This document shows, piece after piece, positions 31,110 to 43,514 of a stretch of 64,000 bases of DNA. The position numbers were made by a program, and so were the translations under genes. The notes under the pieces were generated by a model. That model was not told where the DNA came from and made no database searches. It worked only from the letters and a program-made list of their open reading frames with translations. Source of the DNA: Dryomyza anilis (lineage: Eukaryota; Arthropoda; Insecta; Diptera; Dryomyzidae). The stretch covers positions 1,324,501-1,388,500 of the forward strand of contig OX638136.1 of NCBI GenBank assembly GCA_951804985.1, in the 5' to 3' direction. Position 1 is the stretch's first letter, and every line of letters starts with the position of its first letter.

Positions 31110-33788
31110 TGTAATGGCCCATTTCTATGCAGCTAAAAATTTTGCGTATTTATCAATAAAATATTCCGCTGTTAACATCAAATGTTAATATTAACATTTT
31201 GGGACTAAATAAATATTTTTATCACGGCCCGAAACTTGCAGTTGGACACCGCTGCATAGGTGCTCATATGCTATCTCTAATTACGTTATGTACAGCGCAC
31301 TCTTTGCGCTACAGAGTTAGTGTCGCGCTACCTCAGTTTAAAGATTTTGTCACAAATCTTTAATTATGTTTAAACATAATATATTTAATTAAAATCATAT
31401 GAATTAATTGCATTAATTCATTTAATATACATCTGATTAAAAAGAATGCATTTGTAGTAACTTTATGATAACGTAGATAAAATTATTATTATGATTAGTG
31501 TAATTCGGCTAGGCCGATCAAACTAATTTCATGTATTTTTGACGTGGCGCGATGATACCGTTTGTTTTATCACATAAAGCCATAAAGTATATAGACGCTA
31601 ATTATTTCACCCACGCCAGATTTTGGGTTCTTTTACATTTCGCTATCGAACATAAAACATGTTCTTTTTTTTTAAACACACGCATCCAAATTTTTAAACT
31701 TGCATAGTGAAATTATAATTCGTTAAAAGTTATTAAAACCTTTAATTTGTTAAAATATAAATAATAAATACAAGTTAATTTAAATAATTTAAATTTAAGA
31801 AGCTACATAATTAGCTAACATTTCAACATATCATCAAATTGATTATTTCATGATTTACTTGGGTGAGTAAACAGTGATCCCCTAGAGAATCCTCAAGTGA
31901 CATATTATTTTATATAGCATCCCGATTTTTGAACCTGTCCCGCGGAGGCCGAGGGTTCGTTAATCGACCCGGCGCTACAGCTGCGGCACCAGCAGCGCTA
32001 CAGCTGCAGAACCTGCAATTTCGAGTGCACGCGATTTCAACATCGTGCATCATTAACTCGGACGAGCCTCATGTGTATTAGCAAAATACAAAAATTAATT
32101 AATACGAAAACTAACTTAATACTAAAATGAATTAAAACTAAAATTTAATAGTTCTACTTAAACTAAATTTGATCAGTTCTATCTAGAGCTAAAGTTTATT
32201 CTACTTTAAAAACTTAAATCTAAAATTTAATATAGTTTTTAATATGACAACTAAAATTTAATCTATTAAAACTTAAAGCTATGATTTAATCTAGTTGAAA
32301 AGCTTAAAAATATAATTTAATCTATTTTAATAATTCTACTTAAAATATAATTTATTTAAAAGTAAAATTAAATATGTGAACCTAAAAGTGAAATGAAATA
32401 CGTAAACTTAAATCAAAACTTAAATATGTAAACTTAAAAACTAAAAATAAATATGTAATCTTAAAATTAAAAATTAAATAGTAAAAATGTAACGCATATT
32501 TGTAAATTTGAATAACATTTTTTTTTAGAAACATGCAAAAATTAAACTCTCGATTAAATTAATTATTTAAAAATAATTCTCGAAATACAAATGGAATCGT
32601 CTTAAGATTTAACAATTTTTAAAAATCTTTATTAATTTAATCTAAAAAAAAAAATATATATACAAATTTAAGAAATGAAAAAGAAAAAGAAAGAAAACTA
32701 AACTATAATATAATGCCATACTACTAACCATTCCTAACTAACTTAAATAACAACAACAACAACAGCACACGTCGTCGTCGCTGGGCCCAACGTCGCATCG
32801 ATGGATAATGCAAAGTAAGTCTAACAAGTAAATATTTTTACAAGTATCTCATTTAGTAGTGCGGCATTTTTAGTTAAAACAAACTTAAAAAAAAAAAAGA
32901 AAGAGAAATTAAATTTTGAGTTAAAGAAAGAGAAGATGAGCGACAGAGCTCCATAATGAGTAGTCCATGACTCCATCATCTTAAGTCGCGATCCGATTTC
33001 CATTTCGTTCCTCTCTCGCGTATACGCAATATTTTGCTCATTGATATTTTGTTTTGCATTTTTCTAATTTTTTTTTTGTTCATTCTAATTATGTTCTAGC
33101 TATTGCTCATAAACAAAATCTCCCAAAATGTTGAGAGAAAAACAATGTTGCGTTTTTTTTTTTCAAAGTTTCTAATTTTAAATATAAATTGTTTTTTTTT
33201 ATTTTTATTTGATTTTTGAATTTATGAATTAATATAACTTAATATAAATAAGAAAAAAATAATTATGAAAAATAATTAAAAAATAAACATAATGATAAAT
33301 ATTATATTTTTTTGATAAACTTATTAAATAATGTGTATTTAAATTAATATGGTCCGTCATTTGGAAAGCATGTTTGGCATTCTAGTTTAATATTATTTAG
33401 CTAGCGTGCATAAGGGGCAGTTAATAAATTTTGATAATTGGCATAGGTAGGGTGGGTATAGAAAGGGACCGAACAACATCGTCAGGTTCCCTAATTTTGA
33501 AATCTTTAAGAAATTGGTAAATATAGTATATAGGGTCGGCTATTTTAGTATCTGTGGTTTTTATTAATTCTATTTTGATTTTGTTTTATTTTTTTTTTGC
33601 TACCTAACGTGCACATAAATTATTGTTGTAGTGTTTTAGTAGTTTTGGCCGAGGAAAGATCCCCGACAATCCGACGAGCTAGTTAGTGCAAAGCTAGATG
33701 TGCACCCCCCGAATCCAAAACTACACATTTCGGTTGCTTCGCTTGGCGAAGCCAGTAAACACATTTTCGTGAAACATTGACCATTACA
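31110..33788 (+). repeat. Element B LTR1 (about 2.68 kb)
   Basis: The ends TGTAATGG...CCATTACA form a perfect 8-base inverted pair. Inside are an A-rich stretch (32090-32500) built of reiterated aaacttaaa and taaaatttaat words, a (caa)n-gtcgtcgtcg patch near 32750, long A and T runs, and a GC-rich patch (gcgctacagctgc, twice) near 31970-32010. It is much longer than ordinary Gypsy LTRs. The small frame at 32821-33003 is not a gene. Confidence 0.92.
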
Positions 33789-33792
33789 CAAT

Positions 33793-33810
33793 TGGCGCCC
33801 AACGTGGGGC
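33793..33810 (+). promoter_or_regulatory. Element B primer-binding site, copy 1 (tRNA-Lys type)
   Basis: TGGCGCCCAACGTGGGGC lies four bases after the LTR. To my knowledge this 18-mer equals the primer site complementary to the 3' end of tRNA-Lys(1,2) in several retroviruses. The same sequence follows LTR2 (41477-41494) and the LTR4 remnant (51597-51614). Confidence 0.85.
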
Positions 33811-34257
33811 CTGGCAGCTTTGCTACGCTCAAACCTAAGTCTTGTACCTATTTCTTGCTATTTAGAGTTCATTTATTTTTATTCAGCTTAATGATTACGT
33901 GCTTGGCTCGTATGTTTCGATTTGTATAACACTATCTTTAGGATTTTGCGGCTGCAATTCGGTTATATCTGGATTGGTCGACCAAAGAAAAGATTTCATT
34001 TCGTGGCATCGTGTTAAACATATTTATCTTTTTACGATTTCGATTCTTTTATAGATTTATATTTTTTTATGACGTTCCTTTTGGAATTGCGGCGTATTAG
34101 CATTTGCTTGATATATCGACCATTGGATCAGATTCTAATTAGTATAACTTAAATGATTTCGCTTAATTTTTTGTATATTTTAGTTTCAATAGTTTATTCA
34201 CCAATTTGTATATTTTTTTTTCAAAATTAATTTAAATACAAACATGCTGACTTTAAA
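33811..34257 (+). other. Element B leader, copy 1
   Basis: About 447 bases separate PBS and gag. It is T-rich, without a credible upstream frame, and nearly identical in the other copies (41495-41942, 51615-52061). A leader of this size could hold packaging and ribosome-entry signals, but none is recognisable. Confidence 0.6.
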
Positions 34258-35829
34258 ATGTCGGACCATTTAGCTTCTATTATTGAATTAATTATGAGTA
34301 CTCAAAACAACATTGAGAATATGGCGTTAAACGCTATTGAAGAAAATAATCCTTTTTGTGGCATTTGTCATGTTGAAATGAAAAAGGATCAACAGATCTC
34401 GTCAACTTTGTGCAGACATAGGTTTCATAAACCATGCATATTAAATTGGTTGTCTAATTCTAATTTATGTCCTACTTGCAATAAAGCAGTTGATGTTTCT
34501 AACATTACACATAATAATTTAGTTGATTTTAATAATTCTGCTATATCTGCTTCTTCAGCGGATCATAGTAATATTTCAAATCGTGTTCAAATTCAACCAC
34601 CGGATGAAATTGATACCGGCAGCAACCTTAGCCGAGGTAGACCACCTAGAGGACGAGGCAGAGGTAGAAGTACCTATACCAAGTCACGCAGACCTCATAC
34701 ACGTTCGATGAACGCAAATCGCGATAATTTACTTGACTGGACCTATAACGAATCGGATGCTATTGATCCACGAGTCACCTTTTCTAATGTGAATGATTCA
34801 CAACTACCTTCAAACATTAACAACACTTCCTTGAAATCTGTAGACGTTATGAATATAGCGCAATCTGTTATTCAGAGTGAGCAGAGAAATATGTTTCAAG
34901 AGTTAACTTCTTTTATTACAACTACCATTGAGAGTACAATGCAACGACAGCTAGCGTCGTTGAGAATTCATGATTCGCCATCTGCGCTACAACGTCGTTC
35001 TCCACCTATTGTTGCGCGAGATTCTGGTGTGCAACCAAATTGGCCTCATGATATGCCAATTCTTAATAATGATGATTAGCAGCCAGCTGCTGCATCTAAT
35101 AATAATCCAACACGTTCGCCTAAGTTGGCTGGACAAAATCGACCTTCTCAATCTAGTAATAGATCTAACTTATCTGATAAACCTGAAAAAGTTTCCAGTA
35201 TTATTCAAAACTGGCATTTAAAATTCGATGGTTCAAAAGACGGTTTACATATTGATGATTTTATATATCGTTTGCAGTCACTTGCTACACAAACTTTGTC
35301 TGGCGATTATCAACTTTTGTGCGATAATCTGCATTTAGTTTTTGTAGGTAAAGCGAAAGAATGGTTTTGGAAATTTCATCGTCGCCATCGTCGGTTTAAT
35401 TGGGACACTTTTTGCGAAGAATTTCGAAAAAGATATGAAGATATCGAAACTGATTTTGATGTATGGGAGAAAATTAGAAAACGTCGGCAAAAAGACAGCG
35501 AAAGCTTTAATGACTATCATTCCGCTATTGAAGAGTTAACTGAACGATTGCAGAACGAAGTGTCTGAATCTCAGTTAGTTGAAATTTTAATAAGAAATTC
35601 TAAACCTAACTTACGTTATGAATTATTGCATTTTAATATTCGCACACTTACAACCTTACGCGAAGAAGTGAAAAAGCATGAATATTTCTTTTCTGATTTT
35701 GGTGCACAAAATATTAAAGCAAAACCACAATGGCCGCGCAATCACATTTCAGAAATGGAAGACCACGAGGTTTGTGACTTGCAAGAAGTTCTTGAAATTC
35801 AGCGTGTTCGCGCACCTTTGATTTGTTAG
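34258..35829 (+). pseudogene. Element B Gag with RING-H2 finger, copy 1
   Basis: The frame starts at 34258 like its two sister copies. The RING-H2 ligands are present (C34, C37, C52, H54, H57, C60, C71, C74), followed by an RG-rich patch (RGRPPRGRGRGR) and the capsid-like part (WHLKFDGSKDGLHIDDFIY, AKEWFWKFHRRH). A private TAG at 35077, CAG in the other copies, cuts the protein after 273 residues. The downstream frame continues to the shared TAG at 35827 inside the first zinc knuckle. Confidence 0.85.
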
Positions 35830-38731
35830 AATTGCGATAAGCAAGGACACCGCTATGATGATTGTGTAGAACCTCGCAACATATTCTGTTATGGTTGCGG
35901 CAGAAAAGATACGTTCAAGCCTAGATGTATGCATTGTAATCCTTCGGAAAACCCGAAGAAGGATGCGTTGACCAACACCTTACAATCGCATCCTCATTAG
36001 ACAAATCGGCGGTAGAAACTCAAGTACGAAATGTTTCTACAAACACAAGCTCAGACTTTCATTCATTAAATACACCTGATTATTCGAAATTAAAACCTAT
36101 TTGAGACCATTAATACCTTACCATGATCGACTTGCAAATTATCTTCAAGTTCGTCAAAGAATTTTCTCGGACTTTCCTACAACTAATTACCGGCAAAAAC
36201 GTTCTACAAAACGTGCGAACCCTGTTAAACAACGACATTATATGGTATCTCCAGCGATTGAAAAACTTATGTTTGCTGAGATTGAGAATATGCTAGCATT
36301 GGACGTGATTGAGGAATCGTCGAGTTCATGGAGTAGCAACTGCGTACTTGTGAGGCGCAACAATAAAAATCGTTTATGTTTAGATTCAAGGGAAGTGAAT
36401 AAGCACACTCTCAAGGATGCATATCCGCTTCCACAAATTGACGGAATTTTGAGTCGACTTCCGCCAGCACGGTTTATTACGGGTTTAGATATGAAGCATG
36501 CCTTCTGGCAAATTCCGTTAGAAGAAAAATCTCGTCTAGCAACAGCGTTCACAATACCTAACAAGCCACTATACCAATTTAAAGTAATGCCTTTCGGCTT
36601 GTGCAATGCGCCACAAACGCTATGTAGATTAATGGATCGTGTTATACCAGCAAATTTGCGCGATCGAGTTTTCGTCTATTTAGACGATTTGATTGTTTTA
36701 TCTGAAGACTTTGATTCACATTTAATTCTTTTACAAGAAGTTGCTGTGCATTTGCGAAAAGCAAATTTGACAATTAATATTGCAAAATCAAAGTTTTGCA
36801 TGGTTGAAATAAAATATTTAGGATTTATTGTAGGCCAAGGTCATATTAAAACCGACCCAGAAAAAATAGAGGCCATAACAAATTTTCCAGTGCCTTTAAC
36901 GGTTAAACAATTGAGAAGTTTTCTTGGTTTATCTGGCTGGTACAGGCGTTTTATTGATAATTTTGCCACAATTACGTTTGCACTAACAGAACTATTGAAG
37001 AAAAGTAAAACATTCACTTGGAACTCAGACGCTCAAACATCGTTTGAACAATTAAAAATTTTATTAATTCAGCACCTATTTTGATAAGTCCAAACTTTTC
37101 AAAAAAATTTATTTTGCTATGCGATGCAAGTCTTTTTGGTCTTGGCTGCGTGCTTGCGCAAGAAAACGAAGATGGCGTAGAACTACCCATTGCTTTTATG
37201 TCAACCAAACTGACAAAAGCACAGCGAAATTATTCAGTTACAGAGTTGGAATGCCTTGCTGTTGTCCAAGGTATTAAAAAATTTAGAGCATACATAGAAG
37301 GCCAAGAATTTTCAGTGATCACTGATCACGCGAGCCTTCAATGGTTAATGCGACAGAAAGACCTTTCAGGACGATTGGCAAGGTGGGCACTAAAACTTCA
37401 GGGTTTTACATTCACTATTCAACACCGGAAAGGAACCGCAAACATTGTCGCGGATACGCTTTCACGGCGACCTGAAAACGATGTAAGCGTTATTGAAAAT
37501 GTCGGTCCGATTATTGATATCACGTCCGAGTCCTTCCGTTCTGTAGAATACCTTAAGCTTAAATCAAATATCCTGGAAAATCAATCACGATTACCAGATA
37601 TTAAAATTATTGATGATTTTGTTTATAAGCGTACTGAACACGCAACCGGAAATGCAGACCAGGAGGAAAATGCATGGAAACTTTGGGTTCCCTCCGATCT
37701 TGTTTCTGACGTTTTGTACCGCGCCCATAATCCGCCAAGTTCCGCTCACTGTGGTATAGCAAAAACAATTGAAAAGATTAAACGACATTTATTTTGGCCA
37801 AAAATGGTAACGCAAATTCGCGATTATATTCGTAAATGCGAAACTTGTCGTTGTACGAAAAGCCCGAATATATCACTTAGACCTCCAATGGGACGACCCT
37901 TGACTGCAGAACGATATATTAGGACCATACCCTCGGTCGAAGCTTGGTCATACTGGTTTATTAATAATTGTTGATTATGCTACTAAATTTCATTTTCTGC
38001 ATCCCTTAAAAAAATTTACTTCGAAAGCAATTTGTGCATATTTAGAAAATTCAATTTTTTACACTTTTGGCGTGCCAGAGACAATCTTATCAGATAATGG
38101 TAGTCAATTTAAATCTGGATTATTTGAATCATTTTTGACTAGTTTCGGCATTAATCACGTTTGCACGGCTGTGTACTCGCCGCAAGCCAATTCATCCGAA
38201 AGGGTTAACCGCTCAATAATTGCAGCTATTAGAGCATACATCGGTAAAGATCATACCACCTGGGACGCAAACTTAAACGAAATAACTTGTGCATTACGAT
38301 CTACACTGCATCAAAGCACTGGGCATTCGCCATACTTTTTATTATTTGGTCAGCATATGATAATTCATGGGCAAGACTTTGAATTGCTTAGAAAACTTAA
38401 TTTAGTTAATGACGATATCCAACTTGAACATCCAGATGCTCTTAAAGTTATCAGACAACAGGCTAAAGAAAATATGAATAAATCACACGATAATAATGCA
38501 CGAAGATATAATTTAAGCAGTCGTCCAATAGTGTACAAAATTGGCGAAGAAGTATTTGCGCGTAATTTTGTACAGAGCAGCGCTATTAAAAAATTTAATC
38601 AAAAACTTGCGCCAACCTTTGTTAAAGCAGTAGTGAACCGTAAAATAGGATCCTCATATTATGAACTATCGACAGAAAATAAAAAAATTCTTGGTGTTTA
38701 TCACGCAAAAGATATTCAAAAGAAAAATTAA
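35830..38731 (+). pseudogene. Element B zinc knuckles and Pol, copy 1, lacking protease
   Basis: Beyond the shared TAG the knuckle text NCDKQGHRYDDC and CYGCGRKDTFKPRC is still readable. Pol is in the -1 frame. About 555 bases present in the sister copies are missing at 36213/36214 (right after RQKRSTKR), removing the whole protease and the start of RT. RT keeps GLDMKHAFWQIPLE, VMPFGLCNAPQT and VFVYLDDLIVLS. A frame break shared by all copies follows at about 37075. RNase H (LLCDASLFGLGCVLAQ, ITDHASLQWLM, VADTLSR) and the integrase zinc region (CETC) are intact. A private 23-base deletion near 37914 breaks the integrase before its first Asp, while LSDNGSQF and SSERVNRS survive downstream. Confidence 0.85.
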
Positions 38732-38809
38732 AATTTATAGAAATTGCCTTTTTCCATTTAATGACTCTTTAATTTTCAATTCGAAAACTTAATTCGCATT
38801 ATCTGGTTT

Positions 38810-41472
38810 TGTAATGGCCCATTTCTATGCAGCTAAAAATTTTGCGTATTTATCAATAAAATATTCCGCTGTTAACATCAAATGTTAACATTAACATTTT
38901 GGGACTAAATAAATAATTTTATCACGGCCCGAAACTTGCAGTTGGACACCGCTGCATAGGTGCTCATATGCTATCTCTAATTACGTTATGTACAGCGCAC
39001 TCTTTGCGCTACAGAGTTAGTGTCGCGCTACCTCAGTTTAAAGATTTTGTCACAAATCTTTAATTATGTTTAAACATAATATATTTAATTAAAATCATAT
39101 GAATTAATTGCATTAATTCATTTAATATACATCTGATTAAAAAGAATGCATTTGTAGTAACTTTATGATAACGTAGATAAAATTATTATTATGATTAGTG
39201 TAATTCGGCTAGGCCGATCAAACTAATTTCATGTATTTTGGACGTGGCGCGATGATACCGTTTGTTTTATCACATAAAGCCATAAAGTATATAGACGCTA
39301 ATTATTTCACCCACGCCAGATTTTGGGTTCTTTTACATTTCGCTGTCGAACATAAAACATGTTCTTTTTTTTTAAACACACGCATCCAAAATTTTTAAAC
39401 TTGCATAGTGAAATTATAATTCGTTAAAAGTTATTAAAACCTTTAATTTGTTAAAATATAAATAATAAATACAAGTTAAATAATTTAAATTTAAGAAGCT
39501 ACATAATTAGCTAACATTTCAACATATCATCAAATTGATTATTTCATGATTTATTTGGGTGAGTAAACAGTGATCCCCTAGAGAATCCTCAAGTTACATA
39601 TTATTTTATATAGCATCCCGATTTTTGAACCTTTCCCGCGGAGGCCGAGGGTTCGTTAATCGACCCGGCGCTACAGCTGCGGCACCATCAGCGCTACAGC
39701 TGCAGAACCTGCAATTTCGAGTGCACGCGATTTCAACATCGTGCATCATTAACTCGGACGAGCCTCATGTGTATTAGCAAAATACAAAAATTAATTAATA
39801 CGAAAACTAACTTAATACTAAAATGAATTAAAACTAAAATTTAATAGTTCTACTTAAACTAAATTTGATCAGTTCTATCTAGAGCTAAAGTTTATTCTAC
39901 TTTAAAAACTTAAATCTAAAATTTAATATAGTTTTTAATATGACAACTAAAATTTAATCTATTAAAACTTAAAGCTATGATTTAATCTAGTTGAAAAGCT
40001 TAAAAATATAATTTAATCTATTTTAATAATTCTACTTAAAATATAATTTATTTAAAAGTAAAATTAAATATGTGAACCTAAAAGTGAAATGAAATACGTA
40101 AACTTAAATCAAAACTTAAATATGTAAACTTAAAAACTAAAAATAAATATGTAATCTTAAAATTAAAAATTAAATAGTAAAAATGTAACGCATATTTGTA
40201 AATTTGAATAACATTTTTTTTTAGAAACATGCAAAAATTAAACTCTCGATTAAATTAATTATTTAAAAATAATTCTCGAAATACAAATGGAATCGTCTTA
40301 AGATTTAACAATTTTTAAAAATCTTTATTAATTTAATCTAAAAAAAAAAAAAATATATACAAATTTAAGAAATGAAAAAGAAAAAGAAAGAAAACTAAAC
40401 TATAATATAATGCCATACTACTAACCATTCCTAACTAACTTAAATAACAACAACAACAACAGCACACGTCGTCGTCGCTGGGCCCAACGTCGCATCGATG
40501 GATAATGCAAAGTAAGTCTAACAAGTAAATATTTTTACAAGTATCTCATTTAGTAGTGCGGCATTTTTAGTTAAAACAAACTTAAAAAAAAAAAAAAGAA
40601 AGAGAAATTAAATTTTGAGTTAAAGAAAGAGAAGATGAGCGACAGAGCTCCATAATGAGTAGTCCATGACTCCATCATCTTAAGTCGCGATCCGATTTCC
40701 ATTTCGTTCCTCTCTCGCGTATACGCAATATTTTGCTCATTGATATTTTGTTTTGCATTTTTCTAATTTTTTTTTTGTTCATTCTAATTATGTTCTAGCT
40801 ATTGCTCATAAACAAAATCTCCCAAAATGTTGAGAGAAAAACAATGTTGCGTTTTTTTTTTCAAAGTTTCTAATTTTAAATATAAATTGTTTTTTTTTAT
40901 TTTTATTTGATTTTTGAATTTATGAATTAATATAACTTAATATAAATAAGAAAAAAATAATTAAAAAATAAACATAATGATAAATATTATATTTTTTTGA
41001 TAAACTTATTAAATAATGTGTATTTAAATTAATATGGTCCGTCATTTGGAAAGCATGTTTGGCATTCTAGTTTAATATTATTTAGCTAGCGTGCATAAGG
41101 GGCAGTTAATAAATTTTGATAATTGGCATAGGTAGGGTGGGTATAGAAAGGGACCGAACAACATCGTCAGGTTCCCTAATTTTGAAATCTTTAAGAAATT
41201 GGTGAATATAGTATATAGGGTCGGCTATTTTAGTATCTGTGGTTTTTATTAATTCTATTTTGATTTTGTTTTATTTTTTTTTGCTACCTAACGTGCACAT
41301 AAATTATTGTTGTAGTGTTTTAGTAGTTTTGGCCGAGGAAAGATCCCCGACAATCCGACGAGCTAGTTAGTGCAAAGCTAGATGTGCACCCCCCGAATCC
41401 AAAACTACACATTTCGGTTGCTTCGCTTGGCGAAGCCAGTAAACACATTTTCGTGAAACATTGACCATTACA
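38810..41472 (+). repeat. Element B LTR2, shared by copies 1 and 2
   Basis: It has the same ends as LTR1 and directly follows the internal end of copy 1 (gcattatctggttt). It is itself followed by the PBS of copy 2, so it acts as 3' LTR of one and 5' LTR of the other. It differs from LTR1 by scattered substitutions and indels. The left breakpoint of the 10-kb duplication corresponds to its position 41290-41297 (aacgtgc|acataaatt). Confidence 0.92.
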
Positions 41473-41494
41473 CAATTGGCGCCCAACGTGGGGC

Positions 41495-41942
41495 CTCGCA
41501 GCTTTGCTACGCTCAAACCTAAGTCTTGTACCTATTTCTTGCTATTTAGAGTTCATTTATTTTTATTCAGTTTAATGATTACGTGCTTGGCTCGTATGTT
41601 TCGATTTGTATAACACTATCTTTAGGATTTTGCGGCTGCAATTCGGTTATATCTGGATTGGTCGACCAAAGAAAAGATTTCATTTCGTGGCATCGTGTTA
41701 AACATATTTATCTTTTTACGATTTCGATTCTTTTATAGATTTATATTTTTTTATGACGTTCCTTTTGGAATTGCGGCGTATTAGCATTTGCTTGATATAT
41801 CGACCATTGGATCAGATTCTAATTAGTATAACTTAAATGATTTCGCTTAATTTTTTGTATATTTTAGTTTCAATAGTTTATTCACCAATTTGTATATTTT
41901 TTTTTTCAAAATTAATTTAAATACAAACATGCTGACTTTAAA
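41495..41942 (+). other. Element B leader, copy 2
   Basis: Its PBS is at 41477-41494. The leader is nearly identical to 33811-34257, with a single-base change next to the PBS (cctcgcag instead of cctggcag). No gene is seen. Confidence 0.6.
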
Positions 41943-43514
41943 ATGTCGGACCATTTAGCTTCTATTATTGAATTAATTATGAGTACTCAAAACAACATTG
42001 AGAATATGGCGTTAAACGCTATTGAAGAAAATAATCCTTTTTGTGGCATTTGTCATGTTGAAATGAAAAAGGATCAACAGATCTCGTCAACTTTGTGCAG
42101 ACATAGGTTTCATAAACTATGCATATTAAATTGGTTGTCTAATTCTAATTTATGTCCTACTTGCAATAAAGCAGTTGATGTTTCTAACATTACACATAAT
42201 AATTTAGTTGATTTTAATAATTCTGCTATATCTGCTTCTTCAGCGGATCATAGTAATATTTCAAATCGTGTTCAAATTCAACCACCGGATGAAATTGATA
42301 CCGGCAGCAACCTTAACCGAGGTAGACCACCTAGAGGACGAGGCAGAGGTAGAAGTACCTATACCAAGTCACGCAGACCTCATACACGTTCGATGAACGC
42401 AAATCGCGATAATTTACTTGACTGGACCTATAACGAATCGGATGCTATTGATCCACGAGTCACCTTTTCTAATGTGAATGATTCACAACTACCTTCAAAC
42501 ATTAACAACACTTCCTTGAAATCTGTAGACGTTATGAATATAGCGCAATCTGTTATTCAGAGTGAGCAGAGAAATATGTTTCAAGAGTTAACTTCTTTTA
42601 TTACAACTACCATTGAGAGTACAATGCAACGACAGCTAGCGTCGTTGAGAATTCATGATTCGCCATCTGCGCTACAACGTCGTTCTCCACCTATTGTTGC
42701 GCGAGATTCTGGTGTGCAACCAAATTGGCCTCATGATATGCCAATTCTTAATAATGATGATCAGCAGCCAGCTGCTGCATCTAATAATAATCCAACACGT
42801 TCGCCTACGTTGGCTGGACAAAATCGACCTTCTCAATCTAGTAATAAATCTAACTTATCTGATAAACCTGAAAAAGTTTCCAGTATTATTCAAAACTGGC
42901 ATTTAAAATTCGATGGTTCAAAAGACGGTTTACATATTGATGATTTTATATATCGTTTGCAGTCACTTGCTACACAAACTTTGTCTGGCGATTATCAACT
43001 TTTGTGCGATAATCTGCATTTAGTTTTTGTAGGTAAAGCGAAAGAATGGTTTTGGAAATTTCATCGTCGCCATCGTCGGTTTAATTGGGACACTTTTTGC
43101 GAAGAATTTCGAAAAAGATATGAAGATATCGAAACTGATTTTGATGTATGGGAGAAAATTAGAAAACGTCGGCAAAAAGACAGCGAAAGCTTTAATGACT
43201 ATCATTCCGCTATTGAAGAGTTAACTGAACGATTGCAGAACGAAGTGTCTGAATCTCAGTTAGTTGAAATTTTAATAAGAAATTCTAAACCTAACTTACG
43301 TTATGAATTATTGCATTTTAATATTCGCACACTTACAACCTTACGCGATGAAGTGAAAAAGCATGAATATTTCTTTTCTGATTTTGGTGCACAAAATATT
43401 AAAGCAAAACCACAATGGCCGCGCAATCACATTTCAGAAATGGAAGACCACGAGGTTTGTGACTTGCAAGAAGTTCTTGAAATTCAGCGTGTTCGCGCAC
43501 CTTTGATTTGTTAG
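41943..43514 (+). CDS. Element B Gag with N-terminal RING-H2 finger (523 residues to amber codon)
   Basis: This is the longest uninterrupted Gag of the three copies. Residues 34-74 form a complete C3H2C3 RING-H2 (FCGICHVEM, TLCRHRFHK, LCPTCNK), the fold used by E3 ubiquitin ligases. In this copy the residue between H57 and C60 is KL, where the others have KP. Residues 126-137 are an RG-rich nucleic-acid-binding type patch. Residues 315-500 are the Gypsy capsid region (AKEWFWKFHRRH, IETDFDVWEKIRKRRQK, VEILIRNSKPNLRYELL). The frame stops at TAG 43512, inside the first zinc knuckle, which continues after it. Whether the stop is a lesion or read through is unknown. The presumed role is virus-like particle protein with ubiquitin-ligase activity; the latter is inference from the fold. 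Confidence 0.8.
   Translation: MSDHLASIIELIMSTQNNIENMALNAIEENNPFCGICHVEMKKDQQISSTLCRHRFHKLCILNWLSNSNLCPTCNKAVDVSNITHNNLVDFNNSAISASSADHSNISNRVQIQPPDEIDTGSNLNRGRPPRGRGRGRSTYTKSRRPHTRSMNANRDNLLDWTYNESDAIDPRVTFSNVNDSQLPSNINNTSLKSVDVMNIAQSVIQSEQRNMFQELTSFITTTIESTMQRQLASLRIHDSPSALQRRSPPIVARDSGVQPNWPHDMPILNNDDQQPAAASNNNPTRSPTLAGQNRPSQSSNKSNLSDKPEKVSSIIQNWHLKFDGSKDGLHIDDFIYRLQSLATQTLSGDYQLLCDNLHLVFVGKAKEWFWKFHRRHRRFNWDTFCEEFRKRYEDIETDFDVWEKIRKRRQKDSESFNDYHSAIEELTERLQNEVSESQLVEILIRNSKPNLRYELLHFNIRTLTTLRDEVKKHEYFFSDFGAQNIKAKPQWPRNHISEMEDHEVCDLQEVLEIQRVRAPLIC

Noticed and set aside
34523..34711. 62-codon frame inside B gag, repeated in all three copies (also 42208 and 52327), and an 83-codon frame at 34970, 42655 and 52774
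   Set aside because: They are shadows of the Gag frame. Their presence in all copies only reflects recent duplication, and the text is low-complexity Leu/Ile without motifs.
36238..36606. 122-codon minus-strand frame opposite the B RT, also at 44479 and 54593
   Set aside because: It is antisense to a well-supported RT and is kept open only because the copies are near-identical.
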